From Pseudogulbenkiania ferrooxidans 2002 (lineage in GTDB: Bacteria > Pseudomonadota > Gammaproteobacteria > Burkholderiales > Chromobacteriaceae), in NCBI RefSeq assembly GCF_000174355.1, contig NZ_ACIS01000011.1, positions 1 to 64,000 on the forward strand: a stretch of 64,000 nt of DNA. Reading direction: 5' to 3'. Below the pieces are notes generated by a model that had not been told where the DNA came from, searched no databases, and worked only from the letters and a program-made list of their open reading frames with translations. Below, piece after piece: positions 7,213 to 19,777 of this stretch. The position numbers and the translations under genes are program-made. Within the stretch, counting starts at the first letter, position 1. Each line of letters begins with the position of its first letter.

Positions 7213-10200
7213 GTTGACGCACCCCTTCTTGATCGACGAATACGGAGGAAACCACCTTGGCCGGGTGCATCTTGCCATGCGCCCACACGTACACCGTGTC
7301 GCCTTCGCGCTTCAGACCGCCCTTGAGCACCGCCATCGCGATGGAGCGGCCGAGGAAGGCGCTGTGGTAGCTGGAAGTCACGTGGCCCTGCATGTCGGCC
7401 GGCGCCTGCGTGTTGCGGCTCGACAGGATCTGCGCGCCTTCGGCCAGCACCACCTTCGGGTCTTCGGTGTACAGGCCCACCAGCTGCTTGCGGTCGGAGC
7501 GCGAGGTGTCGGAACGCGACAGCGAACGCTTGCCGAGGAAGCTGAACGGCTTCTTCATGCCCACCGCCCAGGCCATGTTCAGGTCGATCGGGCTCATCGA
7601 ACCGTCGGTGTCCTGGCCCACGATGATGAAGCCCTTCTCGGCACGCAGCACGTGCATGGTCTCGGTGCCGTACGGCGTGATGCCGAACTCCTTGCCGGCT
7701 TCCATCACCTGTTCCCAGATGTAGTGGCCGTAGCAGGCGTCGACGTTGATTTCATACGCCAGCTCGCCGGAGAACGAGATGCGGCACACGCGGGCCGGCA
7801 CGCCGGCGACGGTGCCTTCACGCCAGTCCATGAACTTGAAGGTGTCGGCGGACAGGTCGATGTCGCTGGAGAGCTTCTGCAGCACGGCACGGCTCTTCGG
7901 GCCGACCACGGCGGTGGTGCTCCAGTGGTCGGTGACCGAGGTGAAGCGTACCTTCAGCTCCGGCCATTCGGTCTGGTGCCAACGCTCCAGCCAGTTCAGC
8001 ACGCGCGCGGCGCCGCCGGTGGTGGTGGTCATGTAGAAGTGGTCGTCGGCGATGCAAGCAGTCACACCGTCGTCCATCACCATGCCGTTCTCGTCCAGCA
8101 TCAGGCCGTAGCGGCACTTGCCCGGGTCGAGCTTGGTCCAGGCGTTGGAGTAGATGCGGTTGAGGAATTCGCGCGCATCCGGGCCCTTGATGTCGATCTT
8201 GCCCAGGGTCGACGCGTCCATCACGCCAACGCTATTTCGAGTCGCCAGGCACTCGCGGTCCACCGCCTGGTGCATGGTTTCGTTGCCCTTGGGGAAGTAC
8301 CAGGGGCGCATCCACTGGCCAACGGTCTCGAACAGCGCACCGCGGGCGACGTGCGACGACTGCATCGCGGTGTAGCGGCGCGGGTCGAAGGTATCGCCGA
8401 CGTGGCTGCCCGCCAGCGCACCGAAGGTCACCGGGGTGTAGGCCGGACGGTAGGTGGTGGTGCCCACTTGCGAGATCGGCATGCCGAGCGCCTCGGCGGC
8501 GATGGCGAAGCCGTTGACGTTGGACAGCTTGCCCTGATCGGTACCGAAGCCCAGCGCGGTGTAGCGCTTGACGTGTTCGATCGAGCGGTAGTTCTCGCGC
8601 ACGGCCAGATGGATGTCGGCGGCGGCCACGTCGTTCTGGAAGTCGACCAGCGCCTTGGCACCGTGCCCTTCCGGCTTGCCGTCCGGCACGCGGAACACGC
8701 GGCGGGTCGGCTGGATGTCCTTGTCTTCGCTGACCGGGCAGGTGCTGGACGACGTACGGCCGAAGCCGATCAGCATCGCGCTGACCGAGGCGTGCGTCTG
8801 CGCCAGCGCCTCACCCAGGCCCCAGCGGCCGGTGATGGCGCCGGCCACGCTGATGCCCTGGCGGCCTTCGTCCGGGGTGACGAAGGACAGGCGTTCTTCG
8901 TTCCAGTACGGGCGGCCGTTGTTGTGGCAGAACAGGTGCACGGTCGAGGTCAGGCCGCCGGAGGACAGGATGGCGTCGGCCGACAGGGTCGGGCCTTTGC
9001 CGGTCACGGTCAGGCAGTGCGGGTCGAGCTTGACCAGCTTGGCGCCGCTGGCGGCCTTGCCGCCCTGCACCTCGGCGATACCGTAGCCGAGCAGCAGCTC
9101 GACGCCGGCCTTCTTCGCCGCATCCAGGCGCCAAGCGGCGGCGCCGCGCTGACGGGTGTCGATCAGGGTCACGCGGCTGCCGGCCTCGGCCAGGTCCAGC
9201 GCGGTGTCGTACGACGCGTCGTTATGGGTGAGCAGCAGCACCTTGCGGCCGACCGCCACGCCGTAGCGGTTCAGGTAGGTCTGGCCGGCGGCGGCGGTGA
9301 GCACGCCCGGGCGGTCGTTGTTGCCGTAGACCAGCGGACGCTCGATGGCGCCGGTGGCCAGCACCACGTGGTGCGCGCGGATCTTGTGCAGGCGCTGACG
9401 CGGCAGGGTGGCGACGCGCTGCGCGATCGGCAGGTGGTCCTGCACCAGCTCGACCGCCTGCACCAGGTTCTGCTCATGGTGGGCGAACGCCGTGGTGCGG
9501 GTCAGCACGGTGACGTTGGACAGGCTCTTCAATTCGGCCAGGCGCTCACTGACCCACTTCATCGCCGGCTTGCCGTCGATCACGGCGCGGGCATCGGACA
9601 GCATCCAGCCGCCGGCTTCGCTCTGCTCGTCGACCAGCAGGGTCTTGAGGCCGGCACGGCCGGCCAGCGTAGCGGCCCACAGGCCGCAGGCGCCGCCGCC
9701 CACCACCAGCACATCCACGTGGTGGTGCAGGTGGTCGTAGAATTCCGGATCCGGATCGACCGGAGCGCGGCCGTAGCCGGCGGCCTTACGGATGATCTCT
9801 TCATAAAACGGCCAGGCTTTCGCCGGACCCATGAAGGTCTTGTAGTAGAAGCCGGGCGGCATGAAGCGGCTGAACTGGCCGGCCAGCCCCTTCAGGTCGA
9901 AGTTGAGCGACGGGAAGCCGGTGGTGGTGGTGGCGGACAGCCCCTCGTACATCTCCACCTGGGTCGCTTTCAGGTCCGGTACGGTATGGGCCCCGGTCTC
10001 GAGCTGGATCAGCGCGTTCGGCTCTTCGGCGCCGTGGCCGACGATGCCGCGCGGGCGGCCGTACTTGAAGCTGCGGCCGATCAGTTTCACGCCGTTGGCG
10101 ATCAGGGCCGAGGCCAGCGTGTCGCCGGCGAAGGCCTGGTATTTCTTGCCGTCGAAGCGGAAGGTCAGCGGCGCCTTTTCGTTGATGCGCTGGCTGCTAC

Positions 10201-10222
10201 GGTGGACACGGTAAGCGCTCAT
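7205..10222 (-). CDS. soxA: Sarcosine oxidase alpha subunit
   Basis: 1005 aa, the full size for heterotetrameric sarcosine oxidase alpha. In order: an N-terminal 2Fe-2S-like/ferredoxin-type region (about 10-95, with SFKYGRPRGIVGHG), an NAD/FAD dinucleotide-binding domain starting at VLVVGGGACG (171-180) with a second Rossmann region around 300-470, and a C-terminal GcvT/aminomethyltransferase domain (about 610-1000) that binds tetrahydrofolate (SRSVG-type Arg, GITPYGTETMHVLRAEKG). The complex oxidises sarcosine to glycine with H2O2 and 5,10-methylene-THF. Start ATG 10222 overlaps the soxD stop (ATGA). The other soxA at the right edge is a clear paralogue. Confidence 0.96.
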   Translation of the reverse strand: MSAYRVHRSSQRINEKAPLTFRFDGKKYQAFAGDTLASALIANGVKLIGRSFKYGRPRGIVGHGAEEPNALIQLETGAHTVPDLKATQVEMYEGLSATTTTGFPSLNFDLKGLAGQFSRFMPPGFYYKTFMGPAKAWPFYEEIIRKAAGYGRAPVDPDPEFYDHLHHHVDVLVVGGGACGLWAATLAGRAGLKTLLVDEQSEAGGWMLSDARAVIDGKPAMKWVSERLAELKSLSNVTVLTRTTAFAHHEQNLVQAVELVQDHLPIAQRVATLPRQRLHKIRAHHVVLATGAIERPLVYGNNDRPGVLTAAAGQTYLNRYGVAVGRKVLLLTHNDASYDTALDLAEAGSRVTLIDTRQRGAAAWRLDAAKKAGVELLLGYGIAEVQGGKAASGAKLVKLDPHCLTVTGKGPTLSADAILSSGGLTSTVHLFCHNNGRPYWNEERLSFVTPDEGRQGISVAGAITGRWGLGEALAQTHASVSAMLIGFGRTSSSTCPVSEDKDIQPTRRVFRVPDGKPEGHGAKALVDFQNDVAAADIHLAVRENYRSIEHVKRYTALGFGTDQGKLSNVNGFAIAAEALGMPISQVGTTTYRPAYTPVTFGALAGSHVGDTFDPRRYTAMQSSHVARGALFETVGQWMRPWYFPKGNETMHQAVDRECLATRNSVGVMDASTLGKIDIKGPDAREFLNRIYSNAWTKLDPGKCRYGLMLDENGMVMDDGVTACIADDHFYMTTTTGGAARVLNWLERWHQTEWPELKVRFTSVTDHWSTTAVVGPKSRAVLQKLSSDIDLSADTFKFMDWREGTVAGVPARVCRISFSGELAYEINVDACYGHYIWEQVMEAGKEFGITPYGTETMHVLRAEKGFIIVGQDTDGSMSPIDLNMAWAVGMKKPFSFLGKRSLSRSDTSRSDRKQLVGLYTEDPKVVLAEGAQILSSRNTQAPADMQGHVTSSYHSAFLGRSIAMAVLKGGLKREGDTVYVWAHGKMHPAKVVSSVFVDQEGVRQHA

Positions 10223-10515
10223 GCTTCGCTCTCCTTCAGATACAGCTCTTTGCCTGCGGCCAGCGTCCAGGTGCCGGCGATTTCATAGCTCACGGTGTTG
10301 CGCTTGACCGCAAACACCTTGCGGCAACCGGCGGTGTGCTGCCATTGCTCCCAAAACCAGCCGCGCGTGTTCTTGCGCATGAACAGGTAATCACCCCATT
10401 CGGCTTCGGTCGCCTCTTCCGGGTTGGCCGGACGGGGGATGTAGGCCTCGCCGGCGTAACTGAATTCTTCTTCCTCGCGGGTTGCCCCGCAGTGCGGACA
10501 ATGAATCTGGAACAT
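10219..10515 (-). CDS. soxD: Sarcosine oxidase delta subunit
   Basis: 98 aa zinc-binding SoxD. Cys-Pro-His-Cys at 5-8 begins the metal site, and further ligand candidates are in QWQHTAGCRKVF. The conserved core GDYLFMRKNTRGWFWEQW is present. A longer open frame exists, but ATG 10515 follows CTAAGGAG and matches family size. It sits 10 bases after soxB and overlaps soxA by ATGA, the standard B-D-A-G order. Confidence 0.95.
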   Translation of the reverse strand: MFQIHCPHCGATREEEEFSYAGEAYIPRPANPEEATEAEWGDYLFMRKNTRGWFWEQWQHTAGCRKVFAVKRNTVSYEIAGTWTLAAGKELYLKESEA

Positions 10516-10525
10516 CTGCGGCTCC

Positions 10526-11779
10526 TTAGTGCGCAACGCCGGCGGCGCCGTGCTCGTCAATCAGATGACCGGTATTGAAGCGGTCGAGCGCGAACGCCTT
10601 ATTCAGCGGATGCGCCTCATCGTTGGCGATGGTGTGCGCGAACACATAGCCCGAACCCGGGGTGGCCTTGAAGCCACCGGTGCCCCAACCGCAGTTGAAG
10701 TACAGGCCCTTGACCTTGGTCTTGCTGATGATCGGACAGGCATCCGGCGCCACGTCCACGATGCCGCCCCACTGGCGGTTCATGCGCACGCGCGAGAAGC
10801 TGGGGAACAGCTCGATGATCGCCGCCGCGGTATGCTCGATCACGTGCGGGCTGCCGCGCTGGCCGTAGCCGAGATAGCTGTCGATACCGGCGCCGATCAC
10901 CAGCTCGCCCTTGTCGGACTGGCTGACGTAGCCGTGCACAGCGTTCGACATCACCACCGTGTCCAGGCACGGCTTCATCGATTCGGACACGAACGCTTGC
11001 AGCGGGTGGCTTTCCAGCGGCAGGCGCACGCCGGCCATCTTGGCCAGCGGCGTCGAGTTGCCGGCGGCCACGCAACCGACACGGTCGGCGAAGATGTCGC
11101 CCTTGGTGGTCTTGACGCCCTTGATGCGGCCGTCTTCGATGATCATGTCAATGACTTCGCACTGCTCGATGATGTCGACGCCCAGCTCGCTGGCGCCGCG
11201 GGCGAAGCCCCAGGCCACCGCGTCGTGGCGTGCCACGCCGCCGCGCGGCTGGTAGCTGGCGCCCATCACCGGGTAGCGCGTCTTGGCGCTGATGTCCATC
11301 AGCGGCACGATGTCCTGAATTTCCTTCGGCGAAAGCACCACGCCGTCGATACCATTCAGGTTGTTGGCGTTGACGCGGCGCTCGATGTCGCGCATGTCCT
11401 GCAGGGTGTGGCCGAGGTTCATCACCCCGCGCTGACTGAACATCACGTTGAAGTTCAAATCCAGCGACAGGCCTTCCCACAGTTTCATGGCGTGTTCGTA
11501 CAACTGCGCCGCCTCGTCCCACAGATAGTTGGAACGCACGATGGTGGTATTGCGCGCGGTGTTGCCGCCGCCGAGGTAGCCTTTTTCCAGTACCGCGACA
11601 TTCTTCACGCCGTGGTTTTTGGCCAAGTAATAAGCTGTCGCCAGACCATGGCCGCCGCCGCCGACGATGATCACGTCGTAGCGAGGCTTCGCCTGCGGAC
11701 TGCGCCAGGCCGGCTGCCAGCTTTCATTATGTTTGAGCCCGTTCTTCAACAGGCTCCAGAGGGAGTAACGGTTTGCCAT
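10526..11779 (-). CDS. soxB: Sarcosine oxidase beta subunit
   Basis: 417 aa FAD-dependent amine oxidase (DAO family), the subunit holding the sarcosine oxidation site and the covalent FMN. The dinucleotide motif [10 protein letters not shown] is at 36-45. Family blocks [40 protein letters not shown] and [17 protein letters not shown] follow. The open frame runs 115 codons further upstream, but [10 protein letters not shown] at 11779 is the family start. It heads the sox operon, and its 5' region (11780-12153) is shared with the divergent purU gene. Confidence 0.95.
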   Translation of the reverse strand: MANRYSLWSLLKNGLKHNESWQPAWRSPQAKPRYDVIIVGGGGHGLATAYYLAKNHGVKNVAVLEKGYLGGGNTARNTTIVRSNYLWDEAAQLYEHAMKLWEGLSLDLNFNVMFSQRGVMNLGHTLQDMRDIERRVNANNLNGIDGVVLSPKEIQDIVPLMDISAKTRYPVMGASYQPRGGVARHDAVAWGFARGASELGVDIIEQCEVIDMIIEDGRIKGVKTTKGDIFADRVGCVAAGNSTPLAKMAGVRLPLESHPLQAFVSESMKPCLDTVVMSNAVHGYVSQSDKGELVIGAGIDSYLGYGQRGSPHVIEHTAAAIIELFPSFSRVRMNRQWGGIVDVAPDACPIISKTKVKGLYFNCGWGTGGFKATPGSGYVFAHTIANDEAHPLNKAFALDRFNTGHLIDEHGAAGVAH

Positions 11780-12153
11780 GGGACGGGTCCGTATTTGAGG
11801 TGCCAAGGTGAGTTCATTCTTGGCGAGCCGGCCCCGTTCCGATTGACTGGAAAGGACGATCACTTGCCGATTTACGACAAAGCGCCCTTGACCCAGATCA
11901 TTTACCCGATATTTATCCCCTCGCCCCCTTGAAAGCCTCGGCAAGGCACCCAAGGTTGGCCGAAACCCTCGCCATGCCCCGCCAAAATCCATGTCCAAAA
12001 AACGACAAAACCTGGCGGCTGACGGCCAGAGCCCCCTTTTCGCGCGCGCTAAGGTGAAGCAGCGTCGTCGGTAACAAACCGACCAACGACCGCGTCGATC
12101 AACGGATAGCCAAAGGAGCGGCACACCGCCAGCCGGTGACCGAGAAAACGAAC
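11780..12153. promoter_or_regulatory. Divergent promoter region between soxB and purU
   Basis: Both genes start from this 374-base region, so their promoters and any glycine/sarcosine-responsive site must lie here. No operator consensus was recognised. It contains one copy of the dispersed 12-mer at 11953-11964 on the minus strand. Confidence 0.6.
11953..11964 (-). repeat. Dispersed intergenic 12-mer TTCGGCCAACCT, copy 2
   Basis: Exact minus-strand copy located in the soxB/purU intergenic region. Confidence 0.6.
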
Positions 12154-13017
12154 ATGTCCCAGTCCCAACTCAGATACATCCTGGCCTTCACCTGTAAAAG
12201 CGCCCCGGGCCAGATCGCCCGCGCCACGCAACTGCTCGACGCGCACCACTGCTATATCGACGAGCTGGCGGTGTTCGACGACGAGGACACCCAGCGCTTC
12301 TTCGTGCGCTGCACCTTCCACTCGCTCGGCGACGGCTTCGACCGCGCCGCACTGGAAGCCGGCCTCGCCGACATGGCTGGCCACTACGACATGCAATGGA
12401 CGCTGCATGACACGCACACCCGTCCGCGCGTGCTGATCATGGTGTCGAAACTCGACCACTGCCTGAACGACCTGCTCTACCGCTGCAAGATGGGCGACCT
12501 CGACATGGAAGTGACCGCGATCGTCTCCAACCATGCCGACCTAGCGCCGATCGCCGCCGCGCACGGCCTGACCTACCACCACCTGCCGGTCACCCACGAC
12601 ACCAAGCCGCAACAGGAAGCGGCACTGCTGGAACTGGTGCGAAAAACCCAATCCGAGCTGGTGATCCTGGCGCGCTACATGCAGGTGCTGTCGCCGGAGA
12701 TGTCGAAGAAGCTCTCGGGACGCGCCATCAACATCCACCACTCCTTCCTGCCCGGTTTCAAGGGCGCCAAGCCCTACCACCAGGCGCACGAGCGCGGCGT
12801 CAAGCTGATCGGCGCCACCGCCCACTACATCACCGACGATCTGGACGAAGGCCCGATCATCGAGCAGGTGGTGGAACGCGTCGACCACGCCTACCGCCCG
12901 GAGCAGCTGCTGGCCGCCGGGCGCGACATGGAGTGCCTGGCGCTAGCGCGCGCGGTGCGCTTCCACCTCGAACGGCGCGTGTTCCTCAACGGCAACCGTA
13001 CCGTGGTACTGCGCTGA
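12154..13017 (+). CDS. purU: Formyltetrahydrofolate deformylase
   Basis: 287 aa protein with an N-terminal ACT domain (about 5-85) and a C-terminal formyl-transferase fold. Catalytic-domain blocks are [34 protein letters not shown] and [20 protein letters not shown]. It hydrolyses 10-formyl-THF to formate and THF. Beside sarcosine oxidase it would regenerate the free THF that accepts the methyl carbon. ATG 12154 is preferred because it gives the family length; a GTG at 12136 would add six residues. It is divergent from soxB. A paralogue, purU2, lies at 61522-62391 in the second sox cluster. Confidence 0.93.
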   Translation: MSQSQLRYILAFTCKSAPGQIARATQLLDAHHCYIDELAVFDDEDTQRFFVRCTFHSLGDGFDRAALEAGLADMAGHYDMQWTLHDTHTRPRVLIMVSKLDHCLNDLLYRCKMGDLDMEVTAIVSNHADLAPIAAAHGLTYHHLPVTHDTKPQQEAALLELVRKTQSELVILARYMQVLSPEMSKKLSGRAINIHHSFLPGFKGAKPYHQAHERGVKLIGATAHYITDDLDEGPIIEQVVERVDHAYRPEQLLAAGRDMECLALARAVRFHLERRVFLNGNRTVVLR

Positions 13018-13026
13018 CCCACCCTG

Positions 13027-13059
13027 CCCCGCGGCGGCGCTGGCACGTCGTCCGCGGGG
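13027..13059 (+). terminator. GC-rich hairpin after purU, possible terminator
   Basis: ccccgcgg pairs perfectly with ccgcgggg across an 18-base loop, 10 bases after the purU stop. No clear T-run follows, so intrinsic termination is doubtful. A 9-base direct repeat (ctgcaacgc twice) comes next. Confidence 0.4.
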
Positions 13060-13148
13060 CCCTGCAACGCTTTTGCTGCAACGCACTGTTCGCGCACGGC
13101 ATCCTGCCCTATCATGCCGGTCATTTGCCTCATTTCCTCCCCCGCTCC

Positions 13149-15125
13149 ATGACCGACACGTCCACCGATATCGCCGATATCACCGCCCTCGACGCCTACC
13201 TCGACGCCCACCAGGCCAAACTGGTCACTACCGACGGCAGCTACGCCCTGTCGGTGCACGGCGACATCCTCGTCGGCGCGCGCCGCGTGCCTTATCACCT
13301 GGTGCCGGACGAAGGCTTCCTCGGCAAGACCGCCAAGTGGCGCAAGCTCGACGATGCGGCGCGCCTGGCGTTGGTGCAGGAACGCTGGAACAGCGCGACG
13401 CGCGCCCGGCTGGAAGCGCACGTGCGCGAGTGCGCCGAGCGCGTGCTGACGTTGGCCGAACAATACGAGCTCGACCCCAGCGGCGCGCTGCAGGCCTTTC
13501 TCGCCAAGTACGAACTGGCGAAGCGGCGCTGCTCGCTGGCGCTCGATCGCATCGCCGCGCTGCGCGACAGCCACGCCGCCACGCGTCAGGCCGAAAAGAC
13601 CCGCAACGCGGTCAACCTGTCGCTCTACCCGGAATCGTTCACGCTGGCGCAAAGCATGCGCCGCCACTTCATCGCCGTGTTGGGCCCCACCAACTCCGGC
13701 AAGACCCACGCCGCGATGGAACACCTGGCCCAGGCCGGCACCGGCGCCTATCTCGCCCCGCTGCGGCTGTTGGCGCTGGAAAACTACCAGCGCCTGCTCG
13801 ACGCCGGCGTGGCGGTCAGCCTGATCACCGGCGAACAGCGCAAGCTGCACCCGGACGCCACCCATGTGGCGAGCACGGTGGAGATGCTCAACCCGAACCG
13901 CCCGCTCGACGTGGCGGTGATCGATGAAATCCAGCTGCTCGACGACCCCGACCGCGGCGCCGCCTGGACCGCCGCGGTGTGCGGCGTGCCGGCCAGCACC
14001 GTGTACCTGTTGGGCGCGCTGGAAGCGGAGCCGGCGATCGAAGCCTTGGTCAAGCGCGTCGGCGGCACGCTGGAAGTGAAGAAGCTGCAGCGCAAATCGC
14101 CGCTGGTGATGGAAAAGAAACCGCTGGGTTCGCTCAAGAACCTGCAGGCGGGCGACGTGCTGATCGCCTTCTCGCGCCGCGAAGTGCTCAACTGGCGCGA
14201 CCAGGCCATCGAACAGGGCTTCGCGGTGTCGGCGATCTACGGCAACCTGTCGCCGGAAGTGCGCCAGGCACAGGCGGAACGCTTCATCGACGGCGAAACC
14301 AAGATCGTGGTCGGCACCGACGCCATCGGCATGGGCCTCAACACCCCGGCGCGGCGCGTCATCTTCACCACCGCCAGCAAATGGGACGGCTACAGCGAAG
14401 GCGAAATCCCGGCCGCGCTGGCCAAGCAGATCGCCGGGCGTGCCGGCCGCTTCGGCGCGCACGAGGCGGGCTACGTCGCCGGGCTCGACAGCCATACCCA
14501 CCAGATCATCGCCAACCTGCTCAAGGAAACGACCGAGCCGCTGCCCGCCTCCGGCTTCTACGTCGCGCCCAGCCTCGACTACCTGCAGCAAATCGCCGCC
14601 GCCACCGGCCAGAGCAAGCTGCAGGCGCTGCTGGAGCTGTTCACCAAGCACATCAACGTGCACGACGAATTCTTCCTGCCTGCCAACCTCGCAGACCAGA
14701 TCGAGAAGGCGCGCTGGCTCGACGCCCTGCCGCTGACGCTGGCCGACCGCTTCACCTTCAGCCTGTGCCCGGTATCGACCAAGATCCCGATGCTGGAACG
14801 CGCGCTGCAGGACTGGGCGCAGTACCGCGCCGACGGCCGCGAGGCGCCGCTGTTGCGCATGGAAGGCATGGGCGGACGCAACGAACTGCAATACCTCGAA
14901 GACACCTGCAAGCTCTACGCCGCCTACGCCTGGCTGGGCTACCGCATGGCCGACACCTTCCCGCACGGCGAGATGGCGCAGACGCTGATGCAGTCCACCT
15001 CCGACAAGATCGACGCCTTGTTGCAGGCCCAGAACACCCGCCGCCACGGTCGCCGCGCGCCGCAAGACCAACGCCGCCAGCCCGGCAGCGGCAAGCCCAG
15101 ACAGTTCAAGCCCGGGCGGCGCTGA
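13149..15125 (+). CDS. Suv3-like superfamily 2 RNA helicase
   Basis: 658 aa. Walker A is GPTNSGKT (179-186), Walker B DEIQ (259-262), then motif IV AFSRREVLNW, motif V TDAIGMGLNTP and motif VI QIAGRAGRFG. The spacing, the DEIQ box and the C-terminal block after about residue 470 match the Suv3 group, known in mitochondria as the RNA-degradosome helicase and present in some alpha- and betaproteobacteria. The tail (about 625-658) is very basic (ARG, PRQFKPGRR) and could bind RNA. ATG 13149 lacks a good ribosome site but is the first Met before the conserved N-terminal domain. Likely role is RNA turnover; no partner nuclease gene is adjacent. Confidence 0.88.
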   Translation: MTDTSTDIADITALDAYLDAHQAKLVTTDGSYALSVHGDILVGARRVPYHLVPDEGFLGKTAKWRKLDDAARLALVQERWNSATRARLEAHVRECAERVLTLAEQYELDPSGALQAFLAKYELAKRRCSLALDRIAALRDSHAATRQAEKTRNAVNLSLYPESFTLAQSMRRHFIAVLGPTNSGKTHAAMEHLAQAGTGAYLAPLRLLALENYQRLLDAGVAVSLITGEQRKLHPDATHVASTVEMLNPNRPLDVAVIDEIQLLDDPDRGAAWTAAVCGVPASTVYLLGALEAEPAIEALVKRVGGTLEVKKLQRKSPLVMEKKPLGSLKNLQAGDVLIAFSRREVLNWRDQAIEQGFAVSAIYGNLSPEVRQAQAERFIDGETKIVVGTDAIGMGLNTPARRVIFTTASKWDGYSEGEIPAALAKQIAGRAGRFGAHEAGYVAGLDSHTHQIIANLLKETTEPLPASGFYVAPSLDYLQQIAAATGQSKLQALLELFTKHINVHDEFFLPANLADQIEKARWLDALPLTLADRFTFSLCPVSTKIPMLERALQDWAQYRADGREAPLLRMEGMGGRNELQYLEDTCKLYAAYAWLGYRMADTFPHGEMAQTLMQSTSDKIDALLQAQNTRRHGRRAPQDQRRQPGSGKPRQFKPGRR

Positions 15126-15140
15126 GCCCGGATACCGAGA

Positions 15141-15180
15141 CCGGAAGCCCAGGCGGGGATGTGGCCTGCTTGGCTTCCGG
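15141..15180. terminator. Strong 14-bp hairpin after the helicase gene
   Basis: ccggaagcc-caggc pairs with gcctg-ctt-ggcttccgg, starting 15 bases after the helicase stop. It lacks a T-run on either strand, so it may stabilise the 3' end instead of terminating transcription on its own. Confidence 0.45.
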
Positions 15181-17658
<2,478 letters not shown>

Positions 17659-17680
17659 TGCTCGCCCCAAGGCGTGTCGT

Positions 17681-18655
17681 CTAGTGTTTCTCCGACGCAG
17701 AGTCGGATAACCGAGATGACACGCCCTCAGCGGCTGCGCTTGCCACTGTCACTGAATCGGCGAGCGATGCTGCGCAAATCTCCCGCACGCAACCGCGCAG
17801 CCAGCGATGCGCCAGATCGGCATCCATCCGCGGATGCCAGAGCAGGGAAACCGTGATCTCGGGAGCGGGAAACGGAAGGGCAAAGCTGTGCATCCCGTCA
17901 CGCAGGGTGCCGGTATGGCGCTCGGGAACCGTGGCGACCAGATCCGTGGCCCGCGCCAACGCCAGTGCTGGGGCAAAACCACCGACGATGGTCATGATCT
18001 CCCGTTCCAGCCCGATCGCCCTCAAGGTTTCATCAACCGGCCCCTTGTCGGTCCCCCGCCGGGAGACCAAGACATGCCGGCCCGCCGCATAACGGGCGGG
18101 GGTGATCTCCCCCTGGCAGAGCGGGTGCCCCTGGCGCACGACACCGATGAAACGGTCTTGGAACAAAGCGCGCACACGCACCTCCGGGCCTGTTCCCTCC
18201 CCCACCACGCCGGTATCCAGATCGACGCTGCCGTCGCGCAGCGGCGCGGTGTCTTTGTTCGATTTCGGCATGAAACGCAGCCGGACCCCGGGAGCAGCCT
18301 CGCCGACGCGAGCGATGAGGCTCGGCCCGAAATTTTCCACGAAACCATCGCCGACGCGCAGCGTGAAGGTGCGGACGAGCTGGGTGAGATCGAGCTTCTC
18401 TGCCGGGCGCAGCACCGCTGCGGCGTCCTGAACGAGCTGGCTGACCTGCTCGCGCAGTTCAAGCGCACGCGGGGTGGGCACCAGCCCGCGCCCCGCCCTG
18501 ACCAGCAAGGGGTCGCCCGTCGTCTCGCGCAAGCGCGCCAGCGCCCGGCTCATCGCCGAGGGGCTCAGCCGCAAGCGCCGGGCAGCGCGCGCCACGCTGC
18601 CTTCGGCGAGCAGCACGTCAAGGGTGACAAGCAAATTGAAATCGGGTGTCGACAT
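17681..18655 (-). CDS. LysR-family transcriptional regulator
   Basis: 324 aa. A winged helix-turn-helix at about 5-65 reads FNLLVTLDVLLAEGSVARAA then SPSAMSRALARLRE, followed by a periplasmic-binding-like effector domain of the NodD/LinR-like subgroup. ATG 18655 starts at the usual family position; the longer open frame upstream has no domain. It is divergent from the YadGH-like ABC genes (195-base gap) and convergent with katG. The divergent arrangement suggests that it controls the ABC exporter. The inducer is unknown. Confidence 0.88.
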   Translation of the reverse strand: MSTPDFNLLVTLDVLLAEGSVARAARRLRLSPSAMSRALARLRETTGDPLLVRAGRGLVPTPRALELREQVSQLVQDAAAVLRPAEKLDLTQLVRTFTLRVGDGFVENFGPSLIARVGEAAPGVRLRFMPKSNKDTAPLRDGSVDLDTGVVGEGTGPEVRVRALFQDRFIGVVRQGHPLCQGEITPARYAAGRHVLVSRRGTDKGPVDETLRAIGLEREIMTIVGGFAPALALARATDLVATVPERHTGTLRDGMHSFALPFPAPEITVSLLWHPRMDADLAHRWLRGCVREICAASLADSVTVASAAAEGVSSRLSDSASEKH

Positions 18656-18850
18656 GTATTCTGGCCTATTGAATTCGAAAGCAAGCTCCAGCTCCCGCAA
18701 GGCGTCCAGAGGCCCGGTTAAGGAGCACGCCAGCAGGCTGGAGGTGAATGCACCATTGATAGCATGCCGGGCCATACGATCAATACCGTTTGGATAAAAT
18801 GCGCCGCCGCCGACGCCACCAAAAGCCCGCCATCTGCTATCGTCCTATCT

Positions 18851-19777
18851 ATGCAACCCATCATCACCATATCGAATCTCTCCAAATCCTACGCTTCAGG
18901 CTTCCAGGCCTTGAAGGGCGTCAATCTGGAGATCCGGCGCGGAGAAATCTTCGCCTTGCTGGGCCCGAACGGGGCCGGCAAGACCACGTTGATCAGCACG
19001 ATCTGCGGCATCGTCAATCCGAGCGAAGGCCGGATTCTGGTTGATGGCCACGACATCGTGACCGACTACCGCGCGGCCCGCGCCATGATTGGCCTGGTGC
19101 CGCAGGAGCTGACCACCGACGCCTTCGAATCGGTGTGGGCCACGGTGTCGTTCAGCCGCGGCCTGTTCGGCAAACGCAAGAACCCGGCCTACATCGAAGA
19201 AGTGCTCAAGGCGCTGTCGTTGTGGGACAAGAAGGACAACCGCATCATGACGCTATCGGGCGGCATGAAGCGGCGCGTGCTGATTGCCAAGGCGCTGTCG
19301 CACGAGCCGTCGATCCTGTTTCTCGACGAGCCAACGGCGGGGGTTGATGTCGAACTGCGCCAGGACATGTGGCAGCTGGTGCGCTCGCTGCAAGAGCGGG
19401 GGGTGACCATCATCCTGACCACCCACTACATCGACGAAGCCGAGGAGATGGCCGACCGCATCGGGGTGATCCGCAAGGGCGAGATCATCCTGGTGGACGA
19501 GAAGGCCGAATTGATGCGCAAGCTCGGCAAGAAACAGCTGACGCTGCAACTGGAGGCCCCGCTCGAGAGCATTCCTTCCGAGCTTGGCGGCTACGAGCTG
19601 GATCTGGCGAATGGCCGCAGCGAGCTGGTCTATACCTACGACGCGCAGGGCGAACGCTCCGGCATCCTCGCGCTGTTGCAGGCTCTCAACGCGGCGGGGA
19701 TACGCTTCAAGGACCTGCAAACGACGCAAAGCTCGCTGGAGGACATCTTCGTCAGCCTGGTGAGGGAGAGAAAATGA
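18851..19777 (+). CDS. yadG: ABC-2 type exporter ATPase (YadG-like)
   Basis: 308 aa, the same length as E. coli YadG. Walker A is GPNGAGKTT, the signature [15 protein letters not shown] and Walker [13 protein letters not shown], followed by the H-loop [17 protein letters not shown] 18851 ([14 protein letters not shown]) is the conserved start. The stop overlaps the permease start by ATGA, so the two subunits are translationally coupled. This class exports unknown, often drug-like or polyketide-like substrates. Confidence 0.88.
   Translation: MQPIITISNLSKSYASGFQALKGVNLEIRRGEIFALLGPNGAGKTTLISTICGIVNPSEGRILVDGHDIVTDYRAARAMIGLVPQELTTDAFESVWATVSFSRGLFGKRKNPAYIEEVLKALSLWDKKDNRIMTLSGGMKRRVLIAKALSHEPSILFLDEPTAGVDVELRQDMWQLVRSLQERGVTIILTTHYIDEAEEMADRIGVIRKGEIILVDEKAELMRKLGKKQLTLQLEAPLESIPSELGGYELDLANGRSELVYTYDAQGERSGILALLQALNAAGIRFKDLQTTQSSLEDIFVSLVRERK

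Noticed and set aside
7211-10288. A 1025-codon open frame on the plus strand opposite soxA
   Set aside because: It is the antisense shadow of soxA in GC-rich DNA; the translation is rich in His, Arg, Gly and Val with no domains, and soxA is beyond doubt.
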